From Trichopria drosophilae (lineage: Eukaryota; Arthropoda; Insecta; Hymenoptera; Diapriidae): a stretch of DNA of 64,000 bases. The first letter of the stretch is position 1, and every line of letters begins with the position of its first letter. The position numbers and the translations under genes were made by a program. The notes under the pieces were generated by a model. That model made no database searches. It saw only the letters and a program-made list of their open reading frames with translations, and was not told the DNA's origin. Location of the stretch: contig CM059582.1 of the NCBI GenBank assembly GCA_030407085.1, positions 69,025,501 through 69,089,500 of the forward strand, given 5' to 3'. Shown here piece by piece: positions 31,262 through 43,490 of the stretch.

Positions 31262-33105
31262 CTAATTTGTTGGAGTTAAAAGTTCCATTTCGTTATCTTC
31301 TTTAGGTTTTCCTTTCGAAAGGTGGAACAGAAGGTGAGTGAAAGAGTCCCAAATAGCTGCGATAAGCAGTAAAGACCATCCGTAAACGGAGTGTAGAGCG
31401 TAACCATGTACGATCGTGTCCACGGCTAATTTTATCAATCGAAAAATCAAAAGCAGCATTAATAGTTCTGCACTCACGTTGCCAAATTTGACAAATTTAT
31501 GCCAATAAACACCCTAGGTGTTTTCGGATATGATATTTAATGAATCCGCATTCAATAGAGGTTTGAGCGATATACCCGCGCCTACCATGCCTTGTCCTGT
31601 GATTCCACGAGCTACGGAATTAAGGATGGCTGCTTTTTCGGCGGGGAACATAATATGTTTCCTCATTTCGCCCAGAGTTTTTTCTGAGTAAATTCCCGTA
31701 GATCCAAGATTCTCCAGATTTGTATACTTCCATGTGGCTTGATCATTCCGTTTGAGCGTAGTTGGAACGGTGGCCTCAATATAATGGGGCATTACTTTAT
31801 ACCAGATTCCATTTAGTCGGTACATTGGAGGTGCTGCTAAATTACGTATTATTTGTACTCCTGACTCTACTAACACACGCGTGCGTGGTCGTAGAAATAA
31901 ACTTTGGTTTCCTCGGGTGACGGGAATGTCAATATAACATTCAGATGTTTGTCGAACTCGTACTTTTGATGATGTGAATTGCCTCACCGGCAGACATAGC
32001 CATAAAACCCGGACCTCTCATAATGTTGAAGGCGAATTCGCCTGGATTGCTGGCGGCGATGGACAAACTGTTTTTTAAAACTTGCTGTTCTAATGTGCAA
32101 CGCTGTACTAAAATATCGTAATATAAAGATTTTGACTCGCTACGAATGTGTTTCTTTACATTGATAAACTTACTATTAACATATCCAAAAATGTAAACGT
32201 TTTCTACCTTGATGTTATTTGGTCGTCTTCCTGAAAACGGCGCTATAAACAATTTCGGATGTTCGGTTTGAAATATTGGATATCCGCATAATTTTCGCTC
32301 GCTTTTTATTGTCAACGCAAAAGTAATATCTTCCGTTTCTACGGTTATTATTACTGGTGCGTCTCGATTGTTAATTTCTTCTATACGAGAGGATATTCCT
32401 TCATACAGAACGTCATATTTATTGAAATCGCAACTATCTTTCTCTAAAAGATCCCAGTAAGTGTAACCTCGTTCTAAATCAAAACACGAACCCTCCTTTA
32501 TGGAACAGGTGGTTCGAGTTTTTAAATGCGCACGTCCGTTTTTTAAATTAAGAGATATCGTGTCTGTACGTAGGATTATTTCCACTACCGCTTGTACTAT
32601 TACATTGTTCCATGATCCGTATGGATCAGAATAATGCGCGCCATTACAACTTCCATCGGCTGTGACAGTTCCCGCGAGCATTACATTTCTAATGTTTAGC
32701 TGGCCAACGCTCAGGCCCGAAATTATTACATTATTTCCTAATACTATAGTATTGGTATTATGAATATTTTTACATTGATCGTGCGAAAGTTCTACGATAT
32801 ATTCCGTTATTCCGTTTAATACAGGCGATTCATGCGAATGCATTCCACAATAGATAATATGTCTCTTAACTAATACTTTGCACTGAATTGCCTTTCGTCA
32901 TTGAATATTCTGCGAGTTGCAACAACTAAATATATAACAAAGTGTGATTAACCGTTGGTTCTGGGATTTCACACTGTCCAACATCCAGCAATGATAAGGT
33001 AGTTATATTTAATTGCGGACTCCCGCCGTCACACCCAATTAGATCTGCGCAGTAAGCTACTGATGCTAATAAAAATATCGACCATATAATCTGTGAATTG
33101 ATCAT
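31262..33105 (-). pseudogene. Chuvirus-like glycoprotein in env position of gypsy element 2
   Basis: Minus-strand remnant of a viral-type membrane fusion glycoprotein, directly after pol. The N-terminus at 33105 has a hydrophobic signal-peptide-like segment. The ectodomain is Cys-rich, and the C-terminal part (31262-31477) has two hydrophobic stretches followed by a charged cytoplasmic tail. From general knowledge, glycoproteins of this type are recurrently acquired from chuviruses by insect retroelements. Breaks include a TAG at 32926-32928, a frame change just after it, another frame change near 31965, and an in-frame TAG at 31514-31516. It is therefore non-functional. The family call is by resemblance only. 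Confidence 0.75.
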
Positions 33106-33155
33106 CTTGTTTTTGTTGGGTAAATCTCCTCAAATCAGACGTGGTTTTTATTAGA

Positions 33156-36100
33156 TTATGAAGTTTTAGGTGATCTTTTTAATCTATTGATATTAACTAC
33201 TACTTTGTTTTCCTTATTTCTAGCTTTCATTTGAATATTGATTTTTACGTTATTCTTATTTATCATTTCTAATACTTCATGGGGTCCTGTGTACTGATTT
33301 TGTAATTTATGAATTTTTCCACCCTTGAGTAAAAACACAAAATCGCCCGGTCTTAGAGTAAGAGGATTTATGTTTCTATCATAATATTCTTTAGACTTAG
33401 TCTTAGATGCTTGTAAATTACTCCTAGCTACCTGTCTAATATTATGTAATTTGGTTACTAAATCGGATAAATATTGATTATATGTATCTGAATGGGTATC
33501 GGCTAGAGCGACGTCACTCGAAATAGGTCTTGCTAATCTACCGAATACTAATTCATATGGTGTATGTTTAGTGCCTTCGTGAATGCTAGTATTGTAAGAA
33601 AACATGGCGAAGTCCAACAACTCATCCCATTCATTTTCGACATTAGCATACTGTTTTAGATATTGGGCCAAAACATGATGTGATCGTTCTAGTGAACCAT
33701 TCGATTGCAGATGAAAAGCTGTGGTTTGGTCTTTTTATCCGAAATTTCTTTGCTATACGTTTTATGAGTATAATAAGAAAATTTCTACCTTGATCCGTTA
33801 GAATCATTCTAGGTGCTCCGAATACGCATATGAAGTTTTTAATAAATGCATCTGATATAGTTTCCGCAGTGGCGTTTTTCAAGGCGACGCGACTCCTATA
33901 GAATATTTTGTAATTGCGTCTTGCATCGTTAGTATGCATTTATTTCCGGAACTAGTTTAAGGTAAAGGTCCTACTATATCTAAAGCTATTTTATCAAATG
34001 CTGTCCTCGGTGTGTCAGTGATAACCATAGGGTTTTTTGTTTTTACACGAACTAATTTCTTTAATTGGCAGTCTAAACAATTACGTATAAAATCCTGTAT
34101 ATGGGCATATCTCTGAAACATTTCTTTTTTCACTTCAGAAAAAATAAAAATAAATTTTCAAAGCACACTAACCAAACTTTTTTTTTACGTTTATATGCGT
34201 TTAAATAGTAAGAAAAATGCTGTGCCACTCATTTTTTTCAAATGTTAATTGATAAAAAGTAATAATACTCAACTTGCCATGTCTATAGACAATGAGTTGT
34301 ATTATTTGTATTCATACGCACGTGTATACAATGAAGGAAAATAAATATTTATTTGTACTTATTTCATTACATAATATAAATTTATCACGTCTTAGAAATG
34401 ATAGTTTTATTCACGTATCAAAATGCTCTCTCTCTCTCTCTCTCTCTCTTCCGCATACACGTTATTAAGATAATGTATGTTTACAAATATTTTTAAACAG
34501 TAAACGCGCGATTTATAGTTACTAATTACATACCAAATATTGTTAAAAATGTAATATCACTGTTTATAACCCTAAATATGAATTTATGCATAAAACAAAT
34601 TGTATACATAATTGTTATGGTGTAAATAACCATTGGCAATGGCTAGAATATCGTTTGAAGTTAATAACAAAGTGTGCCTGGTCGAAAAGTATATTTTTTT
34701 AACGAGTGGCGCTTTTAATTTTAAAATTCAAAATGCTATAAAAAATGTTTCTGAAGGAGCACACTCAATTGCTCTAGGCCATTTTGTAGCATTTTTCGTG
34801 TAGAATAGACCTACCTTCAACGTTTTCAGTTAAATGAAATGTTTAAAAAGTTGTTGCATAAATAATCATTCAGAATGAATTTTATAAAATACGTTCTTCA
34901 TTTTTGTTTATTTTCTAACTCCGTTTTTTTTTATAGGCACACATAAATGTTGAGTATTTTTTGTTTTTTTAGGTTACTAGTGATGCTGTAAGAAAATTAA
35001 AGTCGTTATCCATAATATTAAACAAGTTACAGTAATAAAATATAAAACAAAATTGATATCATCACTGCTACATTAGCAAAATTTAGTGGATTTGTCACTT
35101 TTTGTACTTGAAAAGGACACACAACTGAGTTTAAATTAACGTCTTCCTCTATTTAAATATATTTACTAATGTTCTATGCACTCACTGTATAATATATATT
35201 ACGGGGAAGGTCCTAAACCACCCATCATCACAAAAATTAAAAGTTTCCCATATCGGTTTTCATATTTTCCCAAAAATAATATTGTCTAATTCTATTGTAT
35301 GTTTTTGTAACGCCTTTGTGTCCACCCATCATTGACGCATAATATTCCTCTAAAATTCTTTGTCTATTTTCTTGTCCTAGGTATTTTACATCACCGTGGC
35401 ATATAATTAATTTAGTATTAATTCTATTAAAAACTTGAGCTAATTCATTATGTACTATTTCCCATTCAACATACTTAATTTTTTTTTATTTACAAATGCT
35501 AATCGATCGCAAGTCTAATTCCCTTAATAAATTTTGTAGTTCATTTATTACATTTTTTATTATTTTAGCCCAATCTACCAAATTTTTGCAAATCTTTGGT
35601 ACTATCAAAGCTATATGATATTTTCTGTTTTTATTTGTATAACTAATTTTTTAAACTGGCATATTTCATGCCTGCATTTTAATATTTCTGAACCTGCATT
35701 CTCGGGTTTGTTGTTTTCGTTTATAAAATATAAGAAATTATCCTTACGCATGTATATCTGATCCCGAGAGTTTATAATATTTTTCGAAAATCGACGGACC
35801 TTTTCATAATTTTGCTGCACATTTTCTAAATCGTACGTATTTTCTGGAGTCGAAGGTTCAGCATTATCTAGTGATATCAAATCATAATTTTCACTACCTT
35901 CGTCGGAAGCTGAATCTTCCGATTCACTATCGCTTTTATAATCGGTTTCCTGGGAAACTCCGGTGGATAGTTTTTGTATTTTGGGATCGTCGTCTGGACG
36001 TGTCATGAGTTTATGACGGTCACTTCCGTTTGGTTGGTCGCTTTGACGAGGCCGTTCGTGTACCTCGGCAACTACGGTCAATTGGTTTGAATTATTTGCA

Positions 36101-37217
36101 TTCGTTTCCGAAGTGTAATCGTCGTTTCATACTCATTTATTTTCATGTTTTCATCGGAATAATCCTTCGTGATTGTCTCGTTAGAAAGAAGTTCTTTTAT
36201 GATTGTTGACAGTACTAAAATCTTTTTCAAGCGCTCAGTTCTTCACAACATCTGGGGTTTTTGTAGAAGGTGTAGTTCAGGTTTTTTTTGGTCTGCCTCT
36301 CGGACGAGGTGGTTCAAAACTGTGTGTAGTGTTTGTAGCAAATACCGGGTTTCGTGATAATGCATCAGCATTTACATTAGTTTTGCCGGCTTTATAGACT
36401 ACATCGTAAGTGTATTCCGCGAGTTTTAATCTCCATTTTAAAACACGAGAATTGGCATTTTCTGTTGTTTGAAACCAAATTAGTGGCTTGTGATCAGTGA
36501 CTAAGGTAAATCTTCTTCCGTATATATATGGTCAAAATTGTGAAACGGCGTATACTATGGCTAGTGCTTCCTTTTCGTAAATGTCATATTTTTTTTCACA
36601 ATCATTTAATACTCGTGAAATGTATGCTAATGGTCGGTCTTTGCCAATTATTCCTTGAGATAATATTCCACCTATCGCGAAACCTGAAGCATCAGTTGTA
36701 ATAATAAATGGTTTTGGAAAATCAGGATATTGTAATATCGGTTCAGAAATGAGTTTATCTTTTAAAATGTTAAATGCATTTTCTTGTTTTGTTGCCCAAT
36801 TAAAAGCAACATCATCTTTTAATAAATTACTTAAAGGTCCAGCTATTTTTGAGAAATCTTTAATAAATCGTCTATAGTAACCGGCTAAGCCTAAGAATTG
36901 GCGAATATTCTTTTGATTTTTAGGAATTGGAAATTGTTGTACTGCTTTCACAGTTTCAGGATTGGGCTTAATTCCGCCTTTGCCGATAACGTGTCCTAAA
37001 TAGACTACTTCGTGTCGTAGAATTTTACATTTTTGGGGTTGGAGTTTTAAGTTTGCTTCGCGCAGTCGTGCCATTAGTTTATGCATTTTTACTTCGTGTT
37101 CGCTTAATGATGATGCGTATACAAATATATCGTCCAAATAAACGAAGAGTTCTATTCCTTGTAAACCTGTAAGGATAACATCCATTAGTCGTTGGAACGT
37201 CGCTGGAGCATTTTTCG
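33156..37217 (-). pseudogene. Gypsy element 2 pol with AT-hook and macro-like linker, broken
   Basis: Minus strand. RT starts truncated at 37217 within the KNAPATFQRLMD motif; the catalytic YLDD is near 37130, and RNase H (TTDASG, near 36690) follows. An AT-hook (RPRGRPKK) is encoded near 36285-36310. An acidic linker (35611-36081) leads to a segment (KDNFLYFINENNKP, near 35740) resembling the macro-like region of element 3. The integrase zinc finger is near 35255-35330 (GGHKGVTKTY), then a 1.15-kb insertion, then the integrase core (LTDQGRN) and C-terminal domain ending at 33156. Several stops and frameshifts are present. Confidence 0.88.
34102..35250. mobile_element. TA-flanked 1.15-kb insertion in the integrase of gypsy element 2
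   Basis: The integrase coding sequence is interrupted between the zinc finger and the segment leading into the core. The insert begins TGGG and ends CCCA and is flanked by TA on both sides, as expected of a Tc1/mariner-type or other TA-targeting element. No longer terminal inverted repeat and no ORF is visible. It is AT-rich and includes a CT run at 34426-34449. It may be an old non-autonomous element. Confidence 0.5.
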
Positions 37218-37218
37218 G

Positions 37219-37281
37219 CTATGCCGCTTTACCTTTTCTTTTCTTCTCCTCTTTCTGTCTCTCTCTTTTTCTCGCCCTCTC

Positions 37282-37322
<41 letters not shown>

Positions 37323-38002
37323 TTCTCGCTACCTTCTTATCTCTATCACACTCTCTCCTCAATTGCTGCTGGCACCCTCCTCTCACTCCACACCACACCA
37401 CAAAAAAAAACAACCGCCAACTCTACCACCATCGACGCGACGATTTTCTCTATCCCTTAGAGTCTCGCTATCACGACCGTACTGACTTTTGAAATTGACA
37501 TTGGTACTGACCGATGACGAATTTCCACCTCTCTCGCTAATTTATCCTTTAAATTTTGAATACTTAATTGGTGCGTAATATAACGCGCTAGTGTGCGTAG
37601 CGCCTGTATACATGCACACACGCGTGGTTAGCTAGACGATCATCGCCTCTCCGTCGCACGATGGGAGACACCGTCGCCGACATAACAAACCGGCGATCGA
37701 CGGGAGAGATCGAGCATCATTCTCTTACAACTACCCGGGCCGGCGCAACTCGCATGCCTCTCGCTCACACTGCCGAGAGAGAACTTGCAGTTCTTACTAC
37801 GCGTATTGTTTTCGCCCACATATAATTAATATTCCAGCAATTTAATATCGTGACTTTGTCACAACATTGATTAATATTTTTGAAAATAAATGCGAAAAAC
37901 TAATTTTGTCAACTTGTTTCTGGACTTCCCTCTCTATATCTGGTACGGATCGACTCTTGATTGACTCCTTATTAACGGATCGATTCATACGGAATGACTC
38001 AG
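37219..38002. other. No gene seen; CT-rich start and GC-richer middle
   Basis: Begins with pyrimidine-rich sequence and a CT microsatellite (about 37285-37316). It continues with ordinary sequence, including a GC-richer patch at 37560-37800. It separates the truncated gypsy element 2 from LINE 2. The reading frames through the CT run are low complexity. It may be older host or repeat sequence. Confidence 0.5.
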
Positions 38003-38027
38003 AAATAAATTTAACGTTACGTTATTG
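38003..38027. repeat. 25-bp direct repeat, left copy (possible LINE 2 target duplication)
   Basis: The 25-bp sequence AAATAAATTTAACG...TTATTG occurs here and perfectly again at 53459-53483, bracketing LINE 2 together with the transposon nested in it. This length suits a target-site duplication from target-primed reverse transcription. Confidence 0.85.
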
Positions 38028-38313
38028 TTGCGTTGTGTTAAAAAAAATAACCACATTTCATAACATATAGGTGGCGCTAAATTGCGAATGTTGCATTATT
38101 TTGGCTATGTTTATATTGCATATATTTTTTGGTAAAACCTAAGTTTTTTAGTGAAAGATATTCGTTATCATTTATTGAGCATCAAGTTCTGTGGTACAGA
38201 ATATAAATTACGTGTTGTTGAAATCGGATCGTTAATTTACATCAGGAAAAGAAAATATAACCTTAAAATCTCTATTTTCACTCGTGGGTTGGTAATTTCT
38301 GTGATCCTGAATT

Positions 38314-39081
38314 ATGTCTATCTGCAAAACTTGCGAGGAAGGATTTGGTGCAGGAGAAGTTATTGCTGTGTGCAATGTTTGTAATTATTTATTTCATGCA
38401 AACATGAACCTTGCCGGAGTGTGTAGCTTAGAAATTCGTGTACTTGAGATCAAGAAAACCAAACCTCGACTTGTTTATAAATGCAAAGAGTGCCACGATT
38501 CTGGTAATGAAGGCGATCCTACAATCAAGGAAGTTATCATCAATATACAAGAATCTTTGAAACGAGTTGCCACATCCGCTGAAGTGAACTCGTTGCGACA
38601 AGACGTAAGCAAGGCTTTAAACAAGATAAAAATATTGGAGAAAAATACCTTGCCGAGTATAGTAAGCAATATAACACGTTTGGAATCAGATGTTCAGAGT
38701 GAGCAAAAGAAAGTAGCTGAACGTATCAATAATCTTAACTCCGATTTAAAAAACCTAGATAATAAAATGCAGGAGTTAGGCACTTTACCCGATACTAATT
38801 TGATGTCCATCGTTAGCAATACCATTTTAGAATTAAATGATATAAATCACAGGGAGAAAAATCTATTGATTTTTCGGATGCCCGAAAGTAACAACTTGAC
38901 GACAGATGTTCAGACTATATCAGATTTGCTCAAGACTATTAACGTTGCACCTACCGAAGTTAAACGACTTGGTATTCCAGTCTCCAATATGAGTAGACCA
39001 TTACTGGTAAAACTTGAATCAAAAGAAGCTGTGTTAAAAGTTATTCGCAGTCGAAGATCGTTGCCCTCGGATTATATTTAA
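38314..39081 (+). pseudogene. LINE 2 ORF1 (PHD-like finger, coiled coil, RRM-like)
   Basis: 255 codons from the ATG at 38314. Residues 4-62 contain a PHD-like pattern (CKTC, CNVCNYLFH, CSLE, CKECHD). Residues about 75-170 are coiled coil, rich in K, N, L and E. An RRM-like part begins NLLIFRMPES. The frame stops early in the C-terminal part; similar-looking sequence continues, so this is truncated. It has the same domain order as LINE 1 ORF1 but distant sequence. Confidence 0.75.
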
Positions 39082-39189
39082 TCGGTTGACCGAACGCCGA
39101 CCAAAAGAAATATGTGAAATATAAATATGGTATCCCGACACTTCAATTTAGCACTTCAAAAACTATTCCGGAAAACTAACTTCAACAGC

Positions 39190-40727
39190 CAAACAGTTTA
39201 TTTTCTTTTACTAAAATGTGAATGGTCTCAGAACAAAGTGTGATATAGTGCGAGTCAACCTATCGACACTTACCCTCAAACCAGATGTTAATCTCTTAAC
39301 TGAAACTTACATCCAGGTATTCACGACAATGAACTTGGTCTTCACGGATACACCATTTTTCGTCGTGACATGGAAACTACCCGTGGTGTAAAGGGTTATG
39401 GAGGTGGTGTTCTGATTGCGGTTAGAAAACATATAAGTGCTATACCCTGTGATATTATGTTTATTGATATTGAACACCTATATATTGTGATTCGGAGTGG
39501 ATCTCGTAAACTTTTAGTTGGCATTACGTATATGCCTCCAGGTTCACAACCAAATATGTACGCTAATCACATCTGTGAGGTTGAAAATTTATTAAATGAT
39601 AACGCTGATTCTGAACTAAACTTGTTCGGTGATTACAACCTGCCGTTAACTTCGTGGAATCTGTCATCGGGTTTCTATAGCTGTAACCACCCACAATTAA
39701 GTGTTCGTGACAGCGCTACGATTATTGGTGACTTTGCTTCTCTTCATGGATTCATCATTTTTTCCCTGATCATCTCTCCAAGAACTATACGTTGGACATC
39801 GCTTTTGGAGCTACTGGAAAGCTATGTAATGTGGTCTCTTCGGATTTTTTAGTACCAATAGAGGTTCATCATTCTCCTGGATTGCCTTAGCCTTAGCCTT
39901 AGCCTTGCCTTAGCTGACTCTCTAGATATCAGTTCAGTACCATTCCACAGTTCCCAGTGGGACTTCCGCAATGCCAATTTCGATAATATTAATTTATCTC
40001 TATCAAACGTTGATTGGACTGATATCTTATCTCAATCTGCAGATTGGATATCGATGAAAATATTCATGCTATATATGGTTCTACAGTTCTATATATGGGA
40101 TTGTTAATAATCATGTTCATTCTAAGCGAGTTTTCTCATCTGATTTTCCTGTGTGGTATTCCAGGGAACTTAAAGACTTAACAAGGTCAAAAAAAATAGC
40201 TCATAAGCTATGGCATGACTCAAACCTGCAGTCTGATTATATCGAATTTAAGAGACTCCGAGCTCAATGCATTAAGTATTCTAAACGGTGCTATAAGAAT
40301 TATATAAAGAAAATCGAAGATAGGGCCAAGGTTAATGTTAAAGCCTTTTGGTCCTATGTCAAGAACTTAAAAGCTTTCAATAATATACCAGGGTCAATGT
40401 CCCTTGGCGACCAACACGCCTCCTCCGGTAAATTAATATCAAACCTATTTGCAAAGCATTTTTCATCGGTACATAATTCGTCTAGTTTTTTGAATTTAAA
40501 TAACCTGGATCTATATATAGTGATGGTCTGATTAATAGTATGTTGATCTCCAAATAGGACATATTGCGTGCCTTAAACAAAGTTGAGGACAAATACAGCT
40601 TTGGTCCGGATTTATTACCCTCCAATTTTATAAAGCGCTGTATAAATCCACTATTAAATCCAATATTAGCTATTTTTAACAAATCTATGCAGATAGGGCG
40701 TTTGCCAAAAATTTGGAAGAAATCGTA
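39190..40727 (+). pseudogene. LINE 2 ORF2, endonuclease and N-terminal RT part, frameshifted
   Basis: Fragments in shifting frames. The endonuclease lies at about 39190-39852 (YGGGVLIAVRKH, GITYMPPG, FGDYNLP). The linker region is at 40151-40531 (KAFWSYVKNL), and the RT start is at 40564-40727 (KYSFGPDLLPSNF, LPKIWKKSY). At least three frameshifts or stops are present. The coding sequence continues at 53086 after the nested transposon. Confidence 0.75.
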
Positions 40728-43490
40728 CACCCAACCGCAGAATATCTGTCGCCGTAATTTACGTCGACTTGAGAAAATGGCAACAGCGCTTGAGTGATTT
40801 ACTGAATGCACTACAAACTACAGCCCTATCGATACGATGCGAGACACACACAGGAACGCACACAGTCAAACGTATTTTGTTTTTCTATCTCTCTCGCTCT
40901 GTCACTCTCTCTCTCTCCCTCCCTCGTGATTACGCTGACTTAACCAGTTTCACATGGGGAACTGGTCCGTTTCTTTCCAGGAGACGATCTTCGCCAATTC
41001 CATTGTCGTGGATATGTTTATCAGGTTAGTTCTGTACTAAATATATTATCTTGGCATTTTTTATTTATTTCTTTATTGAGTATAAGCGGGCCAGACCGCC
41101 ACTAATCTGAAAAAAATTTAAATAAAATAATATACTTGAAGTAGTGGAAAAAGAAATATAATGCTTAAAAAATGCACGTAATGGATATAGGCATATATGT
41201 ATGCAAATATACATCCAAATTTGCTTGCTGTTTGCTTGGAATGTGGTTCTTTGTGGGTTATGTTTTCTTTTTAAGGATATACCTGCCAGACCAGCACATG
41301 GGATCCGAGAAGAGACGACAGCAATCTCCCATACGACTGTGTGGGACCGGATCGTCAACGCCTTCTGCTTGAGCGCTGAATTGCTGAAGCAATGATTTGA
41401 GCGTTTGATAGAGACTTGCCAGCCTGTTTTCTTCCTAGGGAATGATCCTTGCAACTCGACAACTTCATTATTATCGACGTTATTGCCAGGTTAGTTCTAA
41501 AGAAAATATATTAAAGTCTCCTGTCATTTTTTACTTACAACGCCCATGCGATTCGGGCCAAAAAGTGAACTTAGGTTCACATGCAGTTTCACGGTGTGGA
41601 ATAGATGTTCAGAGTTACCATCGCCATTGCCGAAGGAACGCTGCAGTAAGACTTGATAACTCCGCTTCCCAGGGGATGATTTCCGCAGTTCTACAACTCC
41701 GTTATCGCCTACGTGCGTGTCAGGTTCGTTTTAAGGTGTACACAAATATGAAAATATAATGTCATATTTTATTTATTAATTATGCGTAAAAGGGCTTGGC
41801 CGCCCGTAGATATGCATGTGTTTAAATGTGCAAATTTGATTTGGCATTTGCGGCAAAGAAAGAGATGCTTTGTAAGGTATGTCTTTTTTCAAGGACACAC
41901 CTGCCAGTTCTCCAATCCTGTTGTGGTCGTCAACGTGCTTGTCAGGTTGGTTGTAAATTAAGCATATTTTAAAATGAAATTTTAATTACTTTTTTAACTA
42001 TCTGTAAATCATAAAGTATATAATGACATTTTTTTCAAATTAATAATTAATGAATGGAAAAAATATATACATAAATGCTAAAATAAAAAGATATATCCAT
42101 ATACCTAAATATGTAAAGATCACTTGCCATTTGCTCGAAAGAATGTGATTCTTGGTGGGTTATGTCTTTTTTCAAGGACACACCTGCCAGACCGGTTCAA
42201 AGGGATCATTGTGCGCCAAGAATCTCTCATCTCCTTGCCTGTGTGGAATAGATGTTTATAGTTACCATCACCATCGTCAGCTTCAATTACAGAAAGATCG
42301 CTACAACTCCGCTTCTTCTCACGGGATGATTTCCGCAATTCTAAGACTCCGCTGTCGTCAACGTGCTTGTCAGTTTAGTTATCATGTGCAAAAAAATATA
42401 ATGTCGTTTATTTTATTTATTAATTAAGAGTAAAAGGGCTTGACTGCCCATAGATACGCATGTGTTGAAATGTGCAAATTTGATTTGGCATTTGCGGCAA
42501 AGAAAGAGATGCTTTGTAAGGTATGTCTTTTTTCAGGGACATACCTGCCAGATCCGCTCATAGGGAACGCCAAGCAGCAAGAAGCTCTCGTTTTATACAA
42601 AATAGACGGGCATCGATGCCCTACAGCAAGAGAAAAGATTAGAAGGCTAAAAAATCTTTTCGTAACACTAAAAAGCCTCCAAATTTTAATATCGTACCCT
42701 ACTATTCTTTATATTCTTCAGACCTTATGTCAATGTTCCATGATTATGTGCCTCGAATAAAATCAGGATTATGCAACTAATATTTTTATGTCCTAGTTTG
42801 CAGAGCCCGTGTATACTTTTGGTGGACAATGATGATCCATGCTTCTTACACTCGCCGTCGACAACTTCAAACTCTTTAGAGTACAACTGGAACAAAGGTG
42901 TGTGACCGAAAAAATCAGCTGCAGTTCAATTTTTCGCAACACGTGTCGATCAAAAAAGACCGGTTGATACAGGCAAGACTTACATGGCAACATCGATGCG
43001 AAAATTGCGAATGCAAAATGCAAGAAATGTCACATAATCAAGAAATCTTTTCTACAAAGAAGACATTTTTTACAGATATGGAACAGCAGAGGCAACTGCA
43101 GATTCTTGCAAAACGGGTTCCCTTTTTCAACAATTTTATTCTCGCAGCCTAATTCTTTTCTATCGCCCTCAGAAAGCTCAGAAACTTTCAGATTGGGTTC
43201 GCCTTTTCATTACTTCTCTTCTCGCAGCCCAATTCTTTTCTCTCGCTCTTAGAAATCCTCAATACTCTAATGTCCTGTCTCACTTATTATTAATTCTGGT
43301 CTCGCAGTGCAATTTTTTCTGGTCGCTTTCAAAAAGCCTCCAAATTTCAATGTCGTATCTGCCTTTTCAACAATTCTCTTCTGGCAGCCCAATTCTTTCC
43401 TGTTGCTCTAAGAGAGCTCCCAAACTTTCATATCGGGTTCGCCTCTTCATTAGTTCTCTTCTCACTGTCCAATTCTTTCCTTTCGATGTT
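40728..43490 (+). repeat. Left terminal inverted repeat of the 12.4-kb transposon
   Basis: Reverse complement of 49690-53083 over most of its length. Internally it is made of diverged sub-repeats: the motif GGACACACCTGCCAG (or close variants) lies near 41280, 41900, 42180 and 42540, and GTGCTTGTCAGGTT-like motifs near 41480, 41725, 41940 and 42370. Compared with the right arm it lacks about 310 bp near 41911 but has about 170 bp extra near 42535-42715. The inner end has about five copies of an 80-bp repeat. Reading frames shared with the right arm simply reflect the duplicated DNA. Confidence 0.9.

Larger units (their letters stand above)
23936..37217 (-). mobile_element. Gypsy element 2 (minus strand), truncated at both ends, host of nested insertions
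   Basis: Read on the minus strand it runs pol (37217 to 33156), glycoprotein (33105 to 31262), Cys-rich accessory ORF (31150, then 24757 to 24054), polypurine tract (24008 to 23998) and the first 60 bp of a 3' LTR. The 5' part is missing: pol begins inside RT at 37217 next to an unrelated CT-rich region. A BEL/Pao element with ATGCG target duplications splits the accessory ORF, and a TA-flanked 1.15-kb element splits the integrase. Multiple stops and frameshifts show it is dead. Confidence 0.82.

Noticed and set aside
37192..37485. Ser/Leu-rich frame in the CT-rich stretch
   Set aside because: Translation of a CT microsatellite.
41065..41454. 129-residue frame also found at 52360-52740
   Set aside because: The frame is duplicated because it lies in both inverted repeats. 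It has no recognisable domain and looks random.
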